DNA of 64,000 nucleotides from the NCBI GenBank assembly GCA_965276675.1, contig OZ255624.1, positions 1,116,001-1,180,000 on the forward strand. The letters are read 5' to 3'. The stretch is from G965276675 sp965276675. Lineage in GTDB: Bacteria; Acidobacteriota; Terriglobia; Terriglobales; Acidobacteriaceae. The notes below the pieces were generated by a model, which was given only the letters and a program-made list of their open reading frames with translations, made no database searches and was not told the origin of the DNA. The translations under genes and the position numbers were made by a program. Shown here piece after piece: positions 7,264-16,908 of this stretch. Each line of letters opens with the position of its first letter. The stretch's first letter is position 1.

Positions 7264-10200
7264 ATGTCGAGTGCCGATCGTTTTCCTGGTCTCCCTCCGC
7301 GCCAGGGTCTCTACCATCCTAGAGATGAGCACGATGCCTGCGGCATGGGCTTTGTCGCGAGCATTGAGGGGCGCAAGCACCACGACATTATTCTAAAAGG
7401 CATTGAGGTGCTTACGAATCTGGCGCACCGGGGCGCATGCGGGTGCGATCCAGAGACGGGGGATGGCGCTGGCGTCCTGATCCAGATTCCCCACCAGTTC
7501 TTCGCGCGGGAGTGTCCCAAGTTTGGCTTCAATTTACCTCCCGTGGGAGAGTACGCCGTCGGGATGATCTTCCTGCCCGTTGGCAAGCCGCAGCGGTTGC
7601 TGTGCGAAGGTACTTTCGAGCGGGTGCTGGGGGAAGAGGGGCTTACGCTGCTCGGCTGGCGCAGTCTGCCGGTGAACAGCGATGCCATTGGACGGGATGC
7701 ACGCGGCTCCCAGCCGTACATCCGACAGGTCTTTATTGCGCGTCCCGCTGATCTCAGTGAAGAGGTTTTCGAACGCCGGCTTTACGTCTTCCGCAAGTGC
7801 GTCGAAGCAGAGATCGAGCGGCTTGAGATTCCGAATAAGGAGATGTTCTATGTCGTCTCCTTGTCGTCGCGGACGGTGGTGTACAAGGGGCTTCTGCTCG
7901 CTCCGCAGATTCTCAGCTTCTATCAGGAACTTGCCGACCCAGATGTGACGAGCGCCATCTGTCTGGTGCACCAGCGCTTCTCGACAAATACATTTCCGAG
8001 CTGGCAGCGTGCGCATCCGTATCGCTACATCGCGCACAACGGCGAGATTAATACCTTGCGCGGGAACGTGAACTGGATGCACGCGCGGCAGTCGATCTTG
8101 AGCTCGCCCAGCTTCGGGGATGACGTAAAGAAGCTTTTTCCAATCATCAGCGATGGTGGCAGCGATTCTGCTGCGTTCGACAATGCGCTCGAGCTTCTAT
8201 ATCAGGCCGGGCGCTCGCTGCCGCATGCGATGGCCATGCTAATACCGGAGGCATGGGCTGGCAATCCGCATATGTCTGCGGAGAAGAGAGCCTTTTACGA
8301 GTACCACGCGTCGTTGATGGAGCCCTGGGATGGCCCTGCCGCGATTGCCTTTACCGACGGCAGGGTGATCGGCGCGGTGCTGGATCGGAATGGATTGCGG
8401 CCCGGACGCTACGTGGTCACCAAGGACAACCTGATTGTGGCAGCCTCCGAAGCGGGTGTTCTGGAGATCCCGCCGGACCAGATTCGCAAGAAGGGCAGGC
8501 TGCAGCCGGGCAAGATGCTGCTGGTGGATACAATCGCAGGCCGCATCGTTCCAGACAAAGAGATCAAGGCGGAGCTGGCGGCGCGCCAGCCGTATGGGCA
8601 GTGGATCAAGGAAAACCAGATCATGCTGGATGACCTGCCGGAGCCGACGCGGGTACAGGGCGCGAATCCGACGGACATTTTGCGGCGCCAGCGCGCCTTT
8701 GGCTACACGGAGGAGGATCTGCGCATGATCCTGGAGCCGATGGCGAAGAAGGGCGAGGAGCCGATTGGCTCGATGGGCAGCGATACGCCGCTGGCCTGCC
8801 TCTCAGATCGGCCGCAGAGCTTCTTCAACTACTTCAAGCAGCTCTTCGCGCAGGTCACCAACCCGCCCGTCGACCCGATCCGCGAAGAGATGGTGATGTC
8901 GCTGATCACCTTTGTCGGGACTGAGCGAAACATCCTGGAGGAGACGCCGGCGAACTGCCACACGCTCAAGCTGATGCAGCCCGTGCTGACGAACGTGGAA
9001 CTGGAGAAGCTGCGCCGCACCTCCTCCGGCGATCTGCTGGCAACCACGCTGCCCATCCTCTTCAGAGTGCATGAGGGCGAGACAGGCCTGCGTCGCGCGG
9101 TGCGGGAGCTCTGCCGGCGTGCCTCACTCGCGGTGAAGTCGGGTTACACGGTACTGATTCTCTCCGATCGCGGCGTGGATGAGGATCACGCGCCCATCCC
9201 GAGTCTGCTTGCTCTTTCGGCCGTTCACAACCTGCTGGTGCGCGAGGAGACCCGGACCCAGGTTGCGCTGATTATGGAATCCGGAGAGCCGCGCGAGGTA
9301 ATGCACCTCGCTTTACTGATTGGTTACGGCGCGAGTGCGGTCAACCCTTACTTGGCGCTTGAGACATTTGAGGATCTGGAGCAGCGTGGCCGGCTCCGTG
9401 ACCAAACGGCGAAATCTGCGACGAATAACTTCATAAAAGGTATCAATAAGGGCCTTTTGAAGACCTTTTCGAAGATGGGTATTTCGACCCTCCAGAGCTA
9501 TCGCGGAGCCCAGGTCTTTGAGGCGATTGGCTTGAGCCGGGAGCTGATCGATACCTACTTCGTCGGCACCACTTCGCGCATCGAAGGCGTTGGACTTGAC
9601 GTGCTCGCGCGCGAGGCGCAGGCCAAGCACGCCACCGCGTACGGCAGCAGCTCCTTGCCGAATGAGACCGCTCTTTCGATCGGGGGAACCTACCAGTATC
9701 GCGTGCAGGGCGAATACCACCTGCTCAATCCGGAGACGATAAGCAACCTGCAGCACGCAGTTCGGCAGGCGAATCCGGTGACCTTCGACGCGTACACCCG
9801 CTTGATCGATGAGCAGAACCGGCAGCTGTGTACGTTGCGCGGCCTGATGCAGTTCAAACAGGCGAAACGTCTTGTGCCTGAGGAGGAGGTGGAGCCTGCC
9901 TCTGAGATTGTGAAGCGGTTCATGACGGGTGCGATGTCGTTCGGGTCTATCAGCCAGGAGGCGCACGAGACGCTTGCCGTGGCGATGAATCGAATCGGCG
10001 GCAAGTCGAATACCGGCGAGGGTGGCGAGGACGAGAAGCGCTTCGTGCCGGATGCCAACGGTGATTTGCGGCGGAGCGCCGTGAAGCAGGTCGCCTCCGG
10101 CCGCTTCGGCGTGACCGCGCACTACTTGAGCAACGCTGAGGAGTTGCAGATCAAGATGGCTCAGGGTGCGAAGCCAGGCGAAGGCGGACAGCTGCCTGGA

Positions 10201-11868
10201 TTCAAAGTGGATGAGACAATTGCGCGACTGCGCCACTCGATCCCGGGCGTGGGACTCATCTCGCCGCCCCCGCATCACGACATCTACTCGATCGAAGACC
10301 TCTCACAGTTGATCTATGACCTGAAAAACGTGAACCCGCGGGCTCGCATCGCCGTCAAGCTGGTCGCTGAAGTGGGCATCGGGACTATTGCTGCTGGTGT
10401 TTCCAAGGCGCACGCGGACGTGGTGCTGATCAGCGGGGATTCTGGCGGTACCGGCGCCGCTCCGCTTAGCTCGCTGCAGCATGCGGGCATACCGTGGGAG
10501 CTGGGCCTCGCGGAGGCGCAGCAAGTGCTGTTGCTGAATGATCTCCGCAGCCGCATTCGCGTGCAGGTGGATGGCAAACTGCAGACTGGAAGGGACGTTG
10601 TGATTGCTGCGCTTCTGGGCGCCGAGGAGTTCGGCTTCGCTACCGCGCCGCTGATCGCCATGGGTTGCATCATGATGCGGAAGTGCCACCTGAACACCTG
10701 TCCGGTGGGCATTGCGACGCAGGACCCAGTGCTGCGCGCGAAGTTCGAAGGCAAGCCGGAGCATGTCATCAACTTCTTCTTCTACATCGCCGAGCAGGTG
10801 CGTCAGCTGATGGCTCCGCTTGGCTTCCGCACCTTTGACGAGATGGTCGGGCGAGTCGACATGCTGGAAGCCAGACCGGCTGTCGAACATTGGAAGGCGC
10901 GCGGGCTCAACTTCGACGCGATCCTTTACAACCCGCCGCTGCCGGCGCATGTGGCACGCCGCCGTACGGTGGCGCAGGATCATGGGCTGGAACAGGCGTT
11001 GGATCACCAGCTGATTGAATATGCGCGTCCAGCACTGGAGTGTGGCGAGAACGTCCGAGCGGAGCTGGCGATCCGCAATGTACACCGAACTGTCGGTGCG
11101 ATGCTTGGCGGTGAGATTGCCCGGCGATACGGTTCGGCTGGATTGCCAGACGGCACCATCCGCTTCGACTTCAAGGGATCAGCGGGACAGAGCTTTGGCG
11201 CATTTCTGCCCTCCGGCGTGACGCTTGTGCTTGAAGGCGAGGCCAACGACTATGTTGGTAAAGGGCTGTGTGGCGGGCGCATCGTAGTCTACCCTCCGCG
11301 GAACTCCAGCTTTCTGCCAGAAGAGAGTGTGCTGGTGGGCAACGTCGTTCTCTATGGGGCGACAAGCGGCGAAGCATTCCTGAATGGCGTGGCGGGTGAG
11401 CGCTTCGCCGTCCGCAACTCGGGCGCGACAGCCGTTGTGGAAGGCATCGGCGACCATGGCTGCGAGTACATGACCAACGGCACGGTGGTGGTGCTGGGTG
11501 CGTGTGGTCGGAACTTCGCCGCCGGCATGAGTGGCGGCATTGCGTATGTCCTTGATCACCGCGGAGATGATCGGCGCGGAGACTTCGCTGCGCGCCGTTG
11601 CAATACCGCGTCTGTGGATTTGGAGCCCGTGGACGATCCGCAGGATGTGAGCACCCTCCAAGAGTTGATTGCCAAGCATCGCGACTACACTGGAAGTCCG
11701 CGAGCCGCATGGATTCTGGAGAATTGGAGCGTGATGCAGGAGCGGTTCATCAAGGTGTTTCCCCATGAGTACAAGCGCGTTCTTGGAGTGGGGCGTAGGA
11801 ACGGTCCCCATGTTGAAACGCACTCCATCCCAGCAGCGATGACCGCGTCCTCCGCGGCGGGAAGGTAG
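7264..11868 (+). CDS. gltB: Glutamate synthase (NADPH), large subunit
   Basis: 1534 residues from the ATG at 7264, chosen because AGAGG lies six bases upstream; a GTG at 7234 and an ATG at 7258 are alternatives. Makes two glutamates from glutamine and 2-oxoglutarate. Cys26 in HDACGMGF should become the N-terminal nucleophile after propeptide removal, opening the class II amidotransferase domain (about 26-430). The central domain, the FMN-binding synthase barrel (about 800-1200) and the [3Fe-4S] cysteines in CIMMRKCHLNTCPVG follow; the C-terminal beta-helix (GGEANDYVGKGLCGG-like repeats) channels ammonia. gltD begins six bases after the stop, so the two are co-transcribed. Confidence 0.96.
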   Translation: MSSADRFPGLPPRQGLYHPRDEHDACGMGFVASIEGRKHHDIILKGIEVLTNLAHRGACGCDPETGDGAGVLIQIPHQFFARECPKFGFNLPPVGEYAVGMIFLPVGKPQRLLCEGTFERVLGEEGLTLLGWRSLPVNSDAIGRDARGSQPYIRQVFIARPADLSEEVFERRLYVFRKCVEAEIERLEIPNKEMFYVVSLSSRTVVYKGLLLAPQILSFYQELADPDVTSAICLVHQRFSTNTFPSWQRAHPYRYIAHNGEINTLRGNVNWMHARQSILSSPSFGDDVKKLFPIISDGGSDSAAFDNALELLYQAGRSLPHAMAMLIPEAWAGNPHMSAEKRAFYEYHASLMEPWDGPAAIAFTDGRVIGAVLDRNGLRPGRYVVTKDNLIVAASEAGVLEIPPDQIRKKGRLQPGKMLLVDTIAGRIVPDKEIKAELAARQPYGQWIKENQIMLDDLPEPTRVQGANPTDILRRQRAFGYTEEDLRMILEPMAKKGEEPIGSMGSDTPLACLSDRPQSFFNYFKQLFAQVTNPPVDPIREEMVMSLITFVGTERNILEETPANCHTLKLMQPVLTNVELEKLRRTSSGDLLATTLPILFRVHEGETGLRRAVRELCRRASLAVKSGYTVLILSDRGVDEDHAPIPSLLALSAVHNLLVREETRTQVALIMESGEPREVMHLALLIGYGASAVNPYLALETFEDLEQRGRLRDQTAKSATNNFIKGINKGLLKTFSKMGISTLQSYRGAQVFEAIGLSRELIDTYFVGTTSRIEGVGLDVLAREAQAKHATAYGSSSLPNETALSIGGTYQYRVQGEYHLLNPETISNLQHAVRQANPVTFDAYTRLIDEQNRQLCTLRGLMQFKQAKRLVPEEEVEPASEIVKRFMTGAMSFGSISQEAHETLAVAMNRIGGKSNTGEGGEDEKRFVPDANGDLRRSAVKQVASGRFGVTAHYLSNAEELQIKMAQGAKPGEGGQLPGFKVDETIARLRHSIPGVGLISPPPHHDIYSIEDLSQLIYDLKNVNPRARIAVKLVAEVGIGTIAAGVSKAHADVVLISGDSGGTGAAPLSSLQHAGIPWELGLAEAQQVLLLNDLRSRIRVQVDGKLQTGRDVVIAALLGAEEFGFATAPLIAMGCIMMRKCHLNTCPVGIATQDPVLRAKFEGKPEHVINFFFYIAEQVRQLMAPLGFRTFDEMVGRVDMLEARPAVEHWKARGLNFDAILYNPPLPAHVARRRTVAQDHGLEQALDHQLIEYARPALECGENVRAELAIRNVHRTVGAMLGGEIARRYGSAGLPDGTIRFDFKGSAGQSFGAFLPSGVTLVLEGEANDYVGKGLCGGRIVVYPPRNSSFLPEESVLVGNVVLYGATSGEAFLNGVAGERFAVRNSGATAVVEGIGDHGCEYMTNGTVVVLGACGRNFAAGMSGGIAYVLDHRGDDRRGDFAARRCNTASVDLEPVDDPQDVSTLQELIAKHRDYTGSPRAAWILENWSVMQERFIKVFPHEYKRVLGVGRRNGPHVETHSIPAAMTASSAAGR

Positions 11869-11874
11869 GTCTTA

Positions 11875-13290
11875 ATGGGCAAAGTCACTGGATTTCTGGA
11901 GTACACGCGGGAGGTTCCGGCGAAGCGTCCAGTCGCGGAGCGAGTGAACGACTGGTTCCATGTCTTCACCGACTTTCCTGAAGATAAGGCGCAGGTGCAG
12001 GCCGGGCGTTGCATGGATTGCGGCGTGCCCTTCTGTAACTCTGGCTGTCCGGTCGCGAATCTCATTCCGGACTGGAACGACCTGGTTTTCGAGGGACGCT
12101 GGCTGGACGCGTATCGCCGGCTGGAGGCGACGAATAACTTCCCCGAGTTCACGGGCACGATCTGTCCGGCGCCGTGCGAGGCCTCGTGCGTGCTGGGCAT
12201 CAACGATTCGCCCGTCGCGATCAAACAGATAGAGTTGAGCATCATCGAGCATGCATTTCGCGAGGGCTACGTGCAGCCGCAGCCGCCCGCGCTCCTGACT
12301 GGCAAGCGCGTTGCGGTGATTGGCTCCGGCCCGGCCGGCCTGGCCGCGGCACAGCAGCTCTGTCGCGCGGGTCACGCGGTTACGGTGTATGAAAAGTCTG
12401 ATCGCCTGGGAGGCCTGATGCGCTATGGCGTGCCCGACTTCAAGATGGAGAAGCGCTTTATCGACCGCCGCATTGCGCAGATGGAGGCCGAAGGCGTGCG
12501 CTTCCTCACGGGTGTGCATGTGGGCAAAGACGTTTCGCTGCGCGAATTGCAATCCCAGAACCATGCCGTGCTGCTTGCGGGCGGGGCCGAGCAGCCGCGC
12601 GATCTGCAGGTGCCCGGTCGCGAGTTGAAGGGCATACACTTTGCGATGGATTTTCTGACGCAGCAGAATCGCCGCTGCGCGGGCGATGCGGTCGATGAAG
12701 CGGTCGCCGTGCTGGGCAAGGGTAAGCACGTCATCATCATTGGTGACGGCGACACCGGAGCGGATTGCCTGGGGACTACGCACCGCCACGCAGCTCGGTC
12801 CGTCCGCCAGTTTGCAACCAAGCAAATGCCGCCAAAGGAACGAGCTCCGCACACGCCGTGGCCGCTGTGGCCGGTGCAGTACCGCATCGAGAGCTCGCAT
12901 GAAGAGGGGGGAGAGCGCGAGTGGGGCGCAGTGACCACGCACTTCACCGGAGACGCGAACGGCAACGTACAACAGCTCCACGGCGTGCGTGTGGGACCTC
13001 CACCCCGCTATGATCCGGTCCCAGGCGGAGAGTTTGCGCTAGAGGTGGACCTGGTCCTGATCGCCATCGGCTTCCATGGCCCGCACCGTTTAGGGCTGCT
13101 CGAGGATCTCCGTGCCTCGCTCGATCCGCGAGGACATGTGGTCACGAACGAAGACTACATGTCCTCGGTGGACGGCATATTTGCTGCGGGAGATATGCGG
13201 CGCGGACAATCGCTGGTCGTCTGGGCTATAGCCGAGGGCAGGAAGGCTGCCGCGGGAATAGATAGATATCTAAGCAGGCCGGTGGCTTAG
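11875..13290 (+). CDS. gltD: Glutamate synthase, small (beta) subunit
   Basis: 471 residues. Passes electrons from NADPH through FAD and Fe-S centres to GltB. The N-terminal cysteine clusters CMDCGVPFCNSGCP (about 42-55) and CPAPCEASC (about 97-105) bind two [4Fe-4S] centres. An FAD Rossmann motif VIGSGPAGLAAAQQL follows near 146, and the NADPH motif IIGDGDTGADC near 292. The end (DGIFAAGDMRRGQSLVVWAIAEG) is the second FAD contact typical of this family. Immediately downstream of gltB. With glutamine synthetase elsewhere in the genome it would complete the GS-GOGAT cycle. Confidence 0.95.
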   Translation: MGKVTGFLEYTREVPAKRPVAERVNDWFHVFTDFPEDKAQVQAGRCMDCGVPFCNSGCPVANLIPDWNDLVFEGRWLDAYRRLEATNNFPEFTGTICPAPCEASCVLGINDSPVAIKQIELSIIEHAFREGYVQPQPPALLTGKRVAVIGSGPAGLAAAQQLCRAGHAVTVYEKSDRLGGLMRYGVPDFKMEKRFIDRRIAQMEAEGVRFLTGVHVGKDVSLRELQSQNHAVLLAGGAEQPRDLQVPGRELKGIHFAMDFLTQQNRRCAGDAVDEAVAVLGKGKHVIIIGDGDTGADCLGTTHRHAARSVRQFATKQMPPKERAPHTPWPLWPVQYRIESSHEEGGEREWGAVTTHFTGDANGNVQQLHGVRVGPPPRYDPVPGGEFALEVDLVLIAIGFHGPHRLGLLEDLRASLDPRGHVVTNEDYMSSVDGIFAAGDMRRGQSLVVWAIAEGRKAAAGIDRYLSRPVA

Positions 13291-13347
13291 CTGAAGGGAG
13301 TTTCAGAGATTGAATGCGGGCTGTTCTTTAGAGGCAAAAAGTAGAGA

Positions 13348-14265
13348 ATGAATTTTTATCTGGCGATTGATGCTGGAGGAACAAAGACCACCTGTGTAGT
13401 TGCAAACGACACTTCGGTTCTGGCACGCGCACAAGGTGGTACGGTCAAGATCATGCGCACCTCCGAGGCGCAAGCACGGATGAACCTCGAAGCTTTGCTT
13501 GCAGAGGTTGCGGAGTGTTCTGGAGTAAGCCTGCGGTCGATCACCGCAACCTGCATGGGCTTGGCAGGAGTCACTATCCCGCATGTTGCAAGGTGGGCAG
13601 ACGAGGCACTTCGTGAACTGGTCGGGGGAAGGCAGCTGCTCTGCGGCGACGTGGAGATTGCGCTTGATGCTGCCTTTCCGGACGCGCCCGGTGTTCTGGT
13701 GATTGCGGGAACTGGCTCAAATGTTCTGGGCCGCCGTTGTGATGGGAGTCTAATTCAGGTAGGTGGCTACGGCCCAGCGATTGCTGATGAGGGCTCCGGC
13801 CATTGGATTGGGCAGCTCGCCATCCGCTCTGCGTTTACAGCCTACGATGCTCGCGAATCCACGATTCTGCTGGACGCAATCGTCGCACACTGGCAGTGCG
13901 GCGACTACGACCAACTGGTTGCAAAAGCAAATGCCATGCCACCGCCAGATTTTTCCCAATTGGTTCCCGTTGTATGCCGTTGCGCCGAGCAGGGCGATGC
14001 ACTTGCCCCTACTCTGCTGCGACATGCGGGTGAAGAGCTTGCTCGACTCGTGCTCATTGCGGTGCGACGGCAGCGACTGACGCAGAGCTTAGAGCAAGAG
14101 ACGCCACAAGTGGCTTACACCGGGAGCATTCTGGAAAAAGTGACGGCTGTTCGCGAAGCTATGATCGCGACGTTGCGCAAGACGCTAGGCGCTGTGGATA
14201 TTCTGCCTGAGGCGGTCGACCCGGTCCAGGGAGCACTCTTTCGAGCGAGACAGCTTGAGCTATAA
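13348..14265 (+). CDS. BadF/BadG-type ATPase, N-acetylglucosamine kinase-like
   Basis: 305 residues of the ASKHA fold. Visible motifs: phosphate-1 DAGGTKTTC (about 7-15), GLAGVT near 71, adenosine-side IAGTGSNVLGR near 115, and DEGSGHWIGQ near 149. This set matches eukaryote-like N-acetylglucosamine kinases, which phosphorylate GlcNAc recovered from cell-wall turnover. The (R)-2-hydroxyglutaryl-CoA dehydratase activator subgroup needs Fe-S cysteines that I do not see, so a sugar kinase is more likely. It stands 57 bases after gltD on the same strand and 73 before alaC, and could be read from the gltBD transcript. Confidence 0.75.
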   Translation: MNFYLAIDAGGTKTTCVVANDTSVLARAQGGTVKIMRTSEAQARMNLEALLAEVAECSGVSLRSITATCMGLAGVTIPHVARWADEALRELVGGRQLLCGDVEIALDAAFPDAPGVLVIAGTGSNVLGRRCDGSLIQVGGYGPAIADEGSGHWIGQLAIRSAFTAYDARESTILLDAIVAHWQCGDYDQLVAKANAMPPPDFSQLVPVVCRCAEQGDALAPTLLRHAGEELARLVLIAVRRQRLTQSLEQETPQVAYTGSILEKVTAVREAMIATLRKTLGAVDILPEAVDPVQGALFRARQLEL

Positions 14266-14338
14266 AGTGGAGTCGGATCTAACGACAGCGAAATATGTCA
14301 CTATCCATGTGGGCACAGCGATGTGGAAAGAAAGCTGA

Positions 14339-15532
14339 ATGGACGAATTTCCAAGAATCAAGAGACTTCCTGCGTACGTCTTTAACATCACGGGTGAGTT
14401 AAAAGCCGAAGCGCGACGTCGCGGTGAAGACATCATCGACTTCGGCATGGGGAATCCGGATGGAGCCACGCCTAAGGCGATCGTAGACAAGCTTATCGAG
14501 GCAGCCCAGCGCACGACGACGCACCGCTATTCGCTCTCGAAAGGTGTGCCGCGTCTGCGGCGCGCGATTTGCGATTGGTATGAAACGCGTTTTGGCGTGC
14601 AACTGAACCCAGAGACGGAAGCGATCGTGACTATCGGCTCGAAGGAAGGAATCGCGCATCTCTGCCTGGCGACTCTCGATGCGGGCGATACGGTCATCGT
14701 CCCCAACCCGAGTTATCCGATCCACATCTACGGCCCCGTGATCGCGGGCGCCCAGATCCACAACGTTCACCTACGCAACCCGGAAGAGTTTTTGCAAGAG
14801 CTGGAACGGATAATACCGAGCCTCACGCCGCGGCCGAAGATGCTTATCCTAAATTTTCCGTCCAACCCCACAACACTGTGCGTGGACTTGCGATTTTTCG
14901 AGAGGGTGGTCGAACTATGTAGGGAACATGGCATCTACATCGTCCACGACATTGCGTATGCAGATATTGTCTTTGACGGTTATAGGGCACCGTCCATCCT
15001 GCAGGTGAAGGGTGCGAAGGAGATAGCGGTCGAATTCTTTACGCTCTCGAAGAGCTACAACATGCCGGGTTGGCGCGTCGGGTTTATGGTCGGCAATCCT
15101 AAGCTGGTGGCCGCACTGGGACGTATCAAGAGTTACTTCGATTATGGAACATTTACGCCTATTCAGGTAGCGTCGATTACCGCACTGAGCGGTCCGCAGG
15201 AGTGCGTGAAGGAGATATGCACTATCTATCGCAAGCGGCGCGATGTACTGGTAAAAGGGCTAAACCAAATGGGTTGGCCCGTGGAGTCACCGAAGGCCAC
15301 GATGTTCGTGTGGGCGCCCATTCCAGAGCAGTTTCGCGGCATGGGTTCACTCGAATTTTCTAAGAAGCTGCTGACCGAGGCAAAAGTGGCGATTAGCCCT
15401 GGTATTGGCTTTGGCGAACACGGCGACATGCATGTGCGGTTCTCGTTGATCGAGAATGAAGAGCGCACCCGCCAGGCACTACGCAGCATGCGGTTTATGT
15501 TCAACCGTAGTTCCGGAATCATGCCCACTTAG
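14339..15532 (+). CDS. alaC: Class I/II aminotransferase, alanine transaminase AlaC-type
   Basis: 397 residues of the PLP fold-type I family. The opening (FPRIKRLPAYVFNITGELK) and FGMGNPDGATPK are characteristic of AlaC/YfdZ-like enzymes. Asn in NFPSNPTT, Asp/Tyr in HDIAYADIVFDGY, the PLP lysine in TLSKSYNMPGWRVGF (about residue 236) and the carboxylate-binding Arg in MHVRFSLIE are all present. In E. coli AlaC transfers an amino group from glutamate to pyruvate. Placement before hom-thrCB is recurrent in several phyla, where related aminotransferases are sometimes proposed to act on aspartate-family intermediates, so specificity is less sure than fold. Confidence 0.82.
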   Translation: MDEFPRIKRLPAYVFNITGELKAEARRRGEDIIDFGMGNPDGATPKAIVDKLIEAAQRTTTHRYSLSKGVPRLRRAICDWYETRFGVQLNPETEAIVTIGSKEGIAHLCLATLDAGDTVIVPNPSYPIHIYGPVIAGAQIHNVHLRNPEEFLQELERIIPSLTPRPKMLILNFPSNPTTLCVDLRFFERVVELCREHGIYIVHDIAYADIVFDGYRAPSILQVKGAKEIAVEFFTLSKSYNMPGWRVGFMVGNPKLVAALGRIKSYFDYGTFTPIQVASITALSGPQECVKEICTIYRKRRDVLVKGLNQMGWPVESPKATMFVWAPIPEQFRGMGSLEFSKKLLTEAKVAISPGIGFGEHGDMHVRFSLIENEERTRQALRSMRFMFNRSSGIMPT

Positions 15533-15607
15533 CGGTTGACTTAGCGTCATGAGCAGCATCTCCGGTTATTCAAGGCCGGTGTGTCTCCCTTTGCATCCTA
15601 AGTAGTT

Positions 15608-16783
15608 ATGAAGAACTACTCTCGATTTCTTGCTGGATCCTTGTTTGCTTCGGCGCTCTCTCTTCTCCCGCTCTCGCTTGTGGCGCAGCAAACCAATCTG
15701 GCAAGCGACAGGCCGACCGGCAATCTGGAGGTAGTCGCAACGTTCAATGGTCCGATGCCCACCGGGGTCACCGTGTCGCGCCACGGCCGCATCTTCGTAA
15801 ACTTTCCGCGTTGGGGTGACAACGTCCCATTCACCGTGGCGGAGTTGAAGAATGGCGAGGCGGTCGCTTACCCGGATGCCGAGATCAATCGGCAGGTGAA
15901 TGAAGACGCAGCCCACCATTTCATCTGCGTGCAGAGCGTCGTTGTTGACCCGCAGGACCGGCTTTGGGTTCTGGATCCGGCCGCCCCAATGCTGAAGCAG
16001 ACCGTGCCGAACGGACCTAAGTTGGTGGGCATCGATCTCGCGACCAATAAGGTGATCAAGACGATACTGCTTCCGCCCGAAGTAGCCGGTTTGAACTCCT
16101 ACATGAACGATGTTCGCTTCGATCTGACAGTGGGAACCGGCGGCTTCGCTTACATCACGGACTCGTCATCCAAAGGGCCGAATGGGATCGTCGTCGTCGA
16201 TCTGGGAACTGGCAAGAGCTGGCGCAGGTTGAACAACCACGCGAGCACGCTGCCAGAGGAAGGCTTTATCAGCTTTGCCGAGGGTAGGCCGCTGTACCAG
16301 ACGGATCCTGGTAAACCACCCAAGCCTGTCTTGTTTGGATCGGATGGGATCGCGATCAGCGCGGATGGCAGCAAGCTCTACTATTGTCCTTTGACCGGGC
16401 ACCGGCTCTACAGTGTAAGCACGAGCGCGTTACGCGACCAGTCGATGAGCGATGCTCAGGTGGAGTCAACCGTGCAGCTGATGACGGGAAAGAGTCCGTC
16501 AGATGGACTGGAGTCCGACACGGCTGGTGATGTGTTTGCCGGCGACTATACGAGCAACTCTATTGAGAAGATCCTTCCTAACGGCATGATCGACACCATC
16601 GTGCACGATCCGCGCCTGCTGTGGCCGGACACGATGAGCCTGGCGGATGACGGCTACCTGTATGTGACGGCCAACCAGCTGAATCGCCAACCTACCATGC
16701 ACAACGGCGAGGACCAGCGAAAGAAGCCGTACGTGCTATTCCGGCTTAAGACTGGCGCGAAGCCGGTACGACTGACTAAGTAA
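15608..16783 (+). CDS. Secreted major royal jelly (yellow)-family beta-propeller protein
   Basis: 391 residues with a signal peptide (about 1-26, ending VAQ-Q). The family is recognisable from the opening propeller blade (LEVVATFNGPMPTGVTVSRHGRIFVNFPRW), the blade LWVLDPA, YMNDVRFD, AYITDSSSKG and FAGDYTSNSIEKI. Insect members bind amines or pigments and some bacterial relatives are annotated as L-dopachrome tautomerase-like; the bacterial function is not settled. It interrupts an amino-acid cluster (alaC upstream, hom downstream) but has its own 75-bp and 125-bp flanks, so probably its own promoter. Exported to the periplasm or outside. Confidence 0.8.
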   Translation: MKNYSRFLAGSLFASALSLLPLSLVAQQTNLASDRPTGNLEVVATFNGPMPTGVTVSRHGRIFVNFPRWGDNVPFTVAELKNGEAVAYPDAEINRQVNEDAAHHFICVQSVVVDPQDRLWVLDPAAPMLKQTVPNGPKLVGIDLATNKVIKTILLPPEVAGLNSYMNDVRFDLTVGTGGFAYITDSSSKGPNGIVVVDLGTGKSWRRLNNHASTLPEEGFISFAEGRPLYQTDPGKPPKPVLFGSDGIAISADGSKLYYCPLTGHRLYSVSTSALRDQSMSDAQVESTVQLMTGKSPSDGLESDTAGDVFAGDYTSNSIEKILPNGMIDTIVHDPRLLWPDTMSLADDGYLYVTANQLNRQPTMHNGEDQRKKPYVLFRLKTGAKPVRLTK

Positions 16784-16908
16784 GTTGTTCGGATGATACG
16801 GGACGACTCGGCCATCTTTCCCTTACGTATCGTTCGACTCATGAGTTTGAATCCGCTGCTTGCTGGTACAACAATAAGAACATTGCCTGCATGCGAGGAG
16901 ACGAGTCC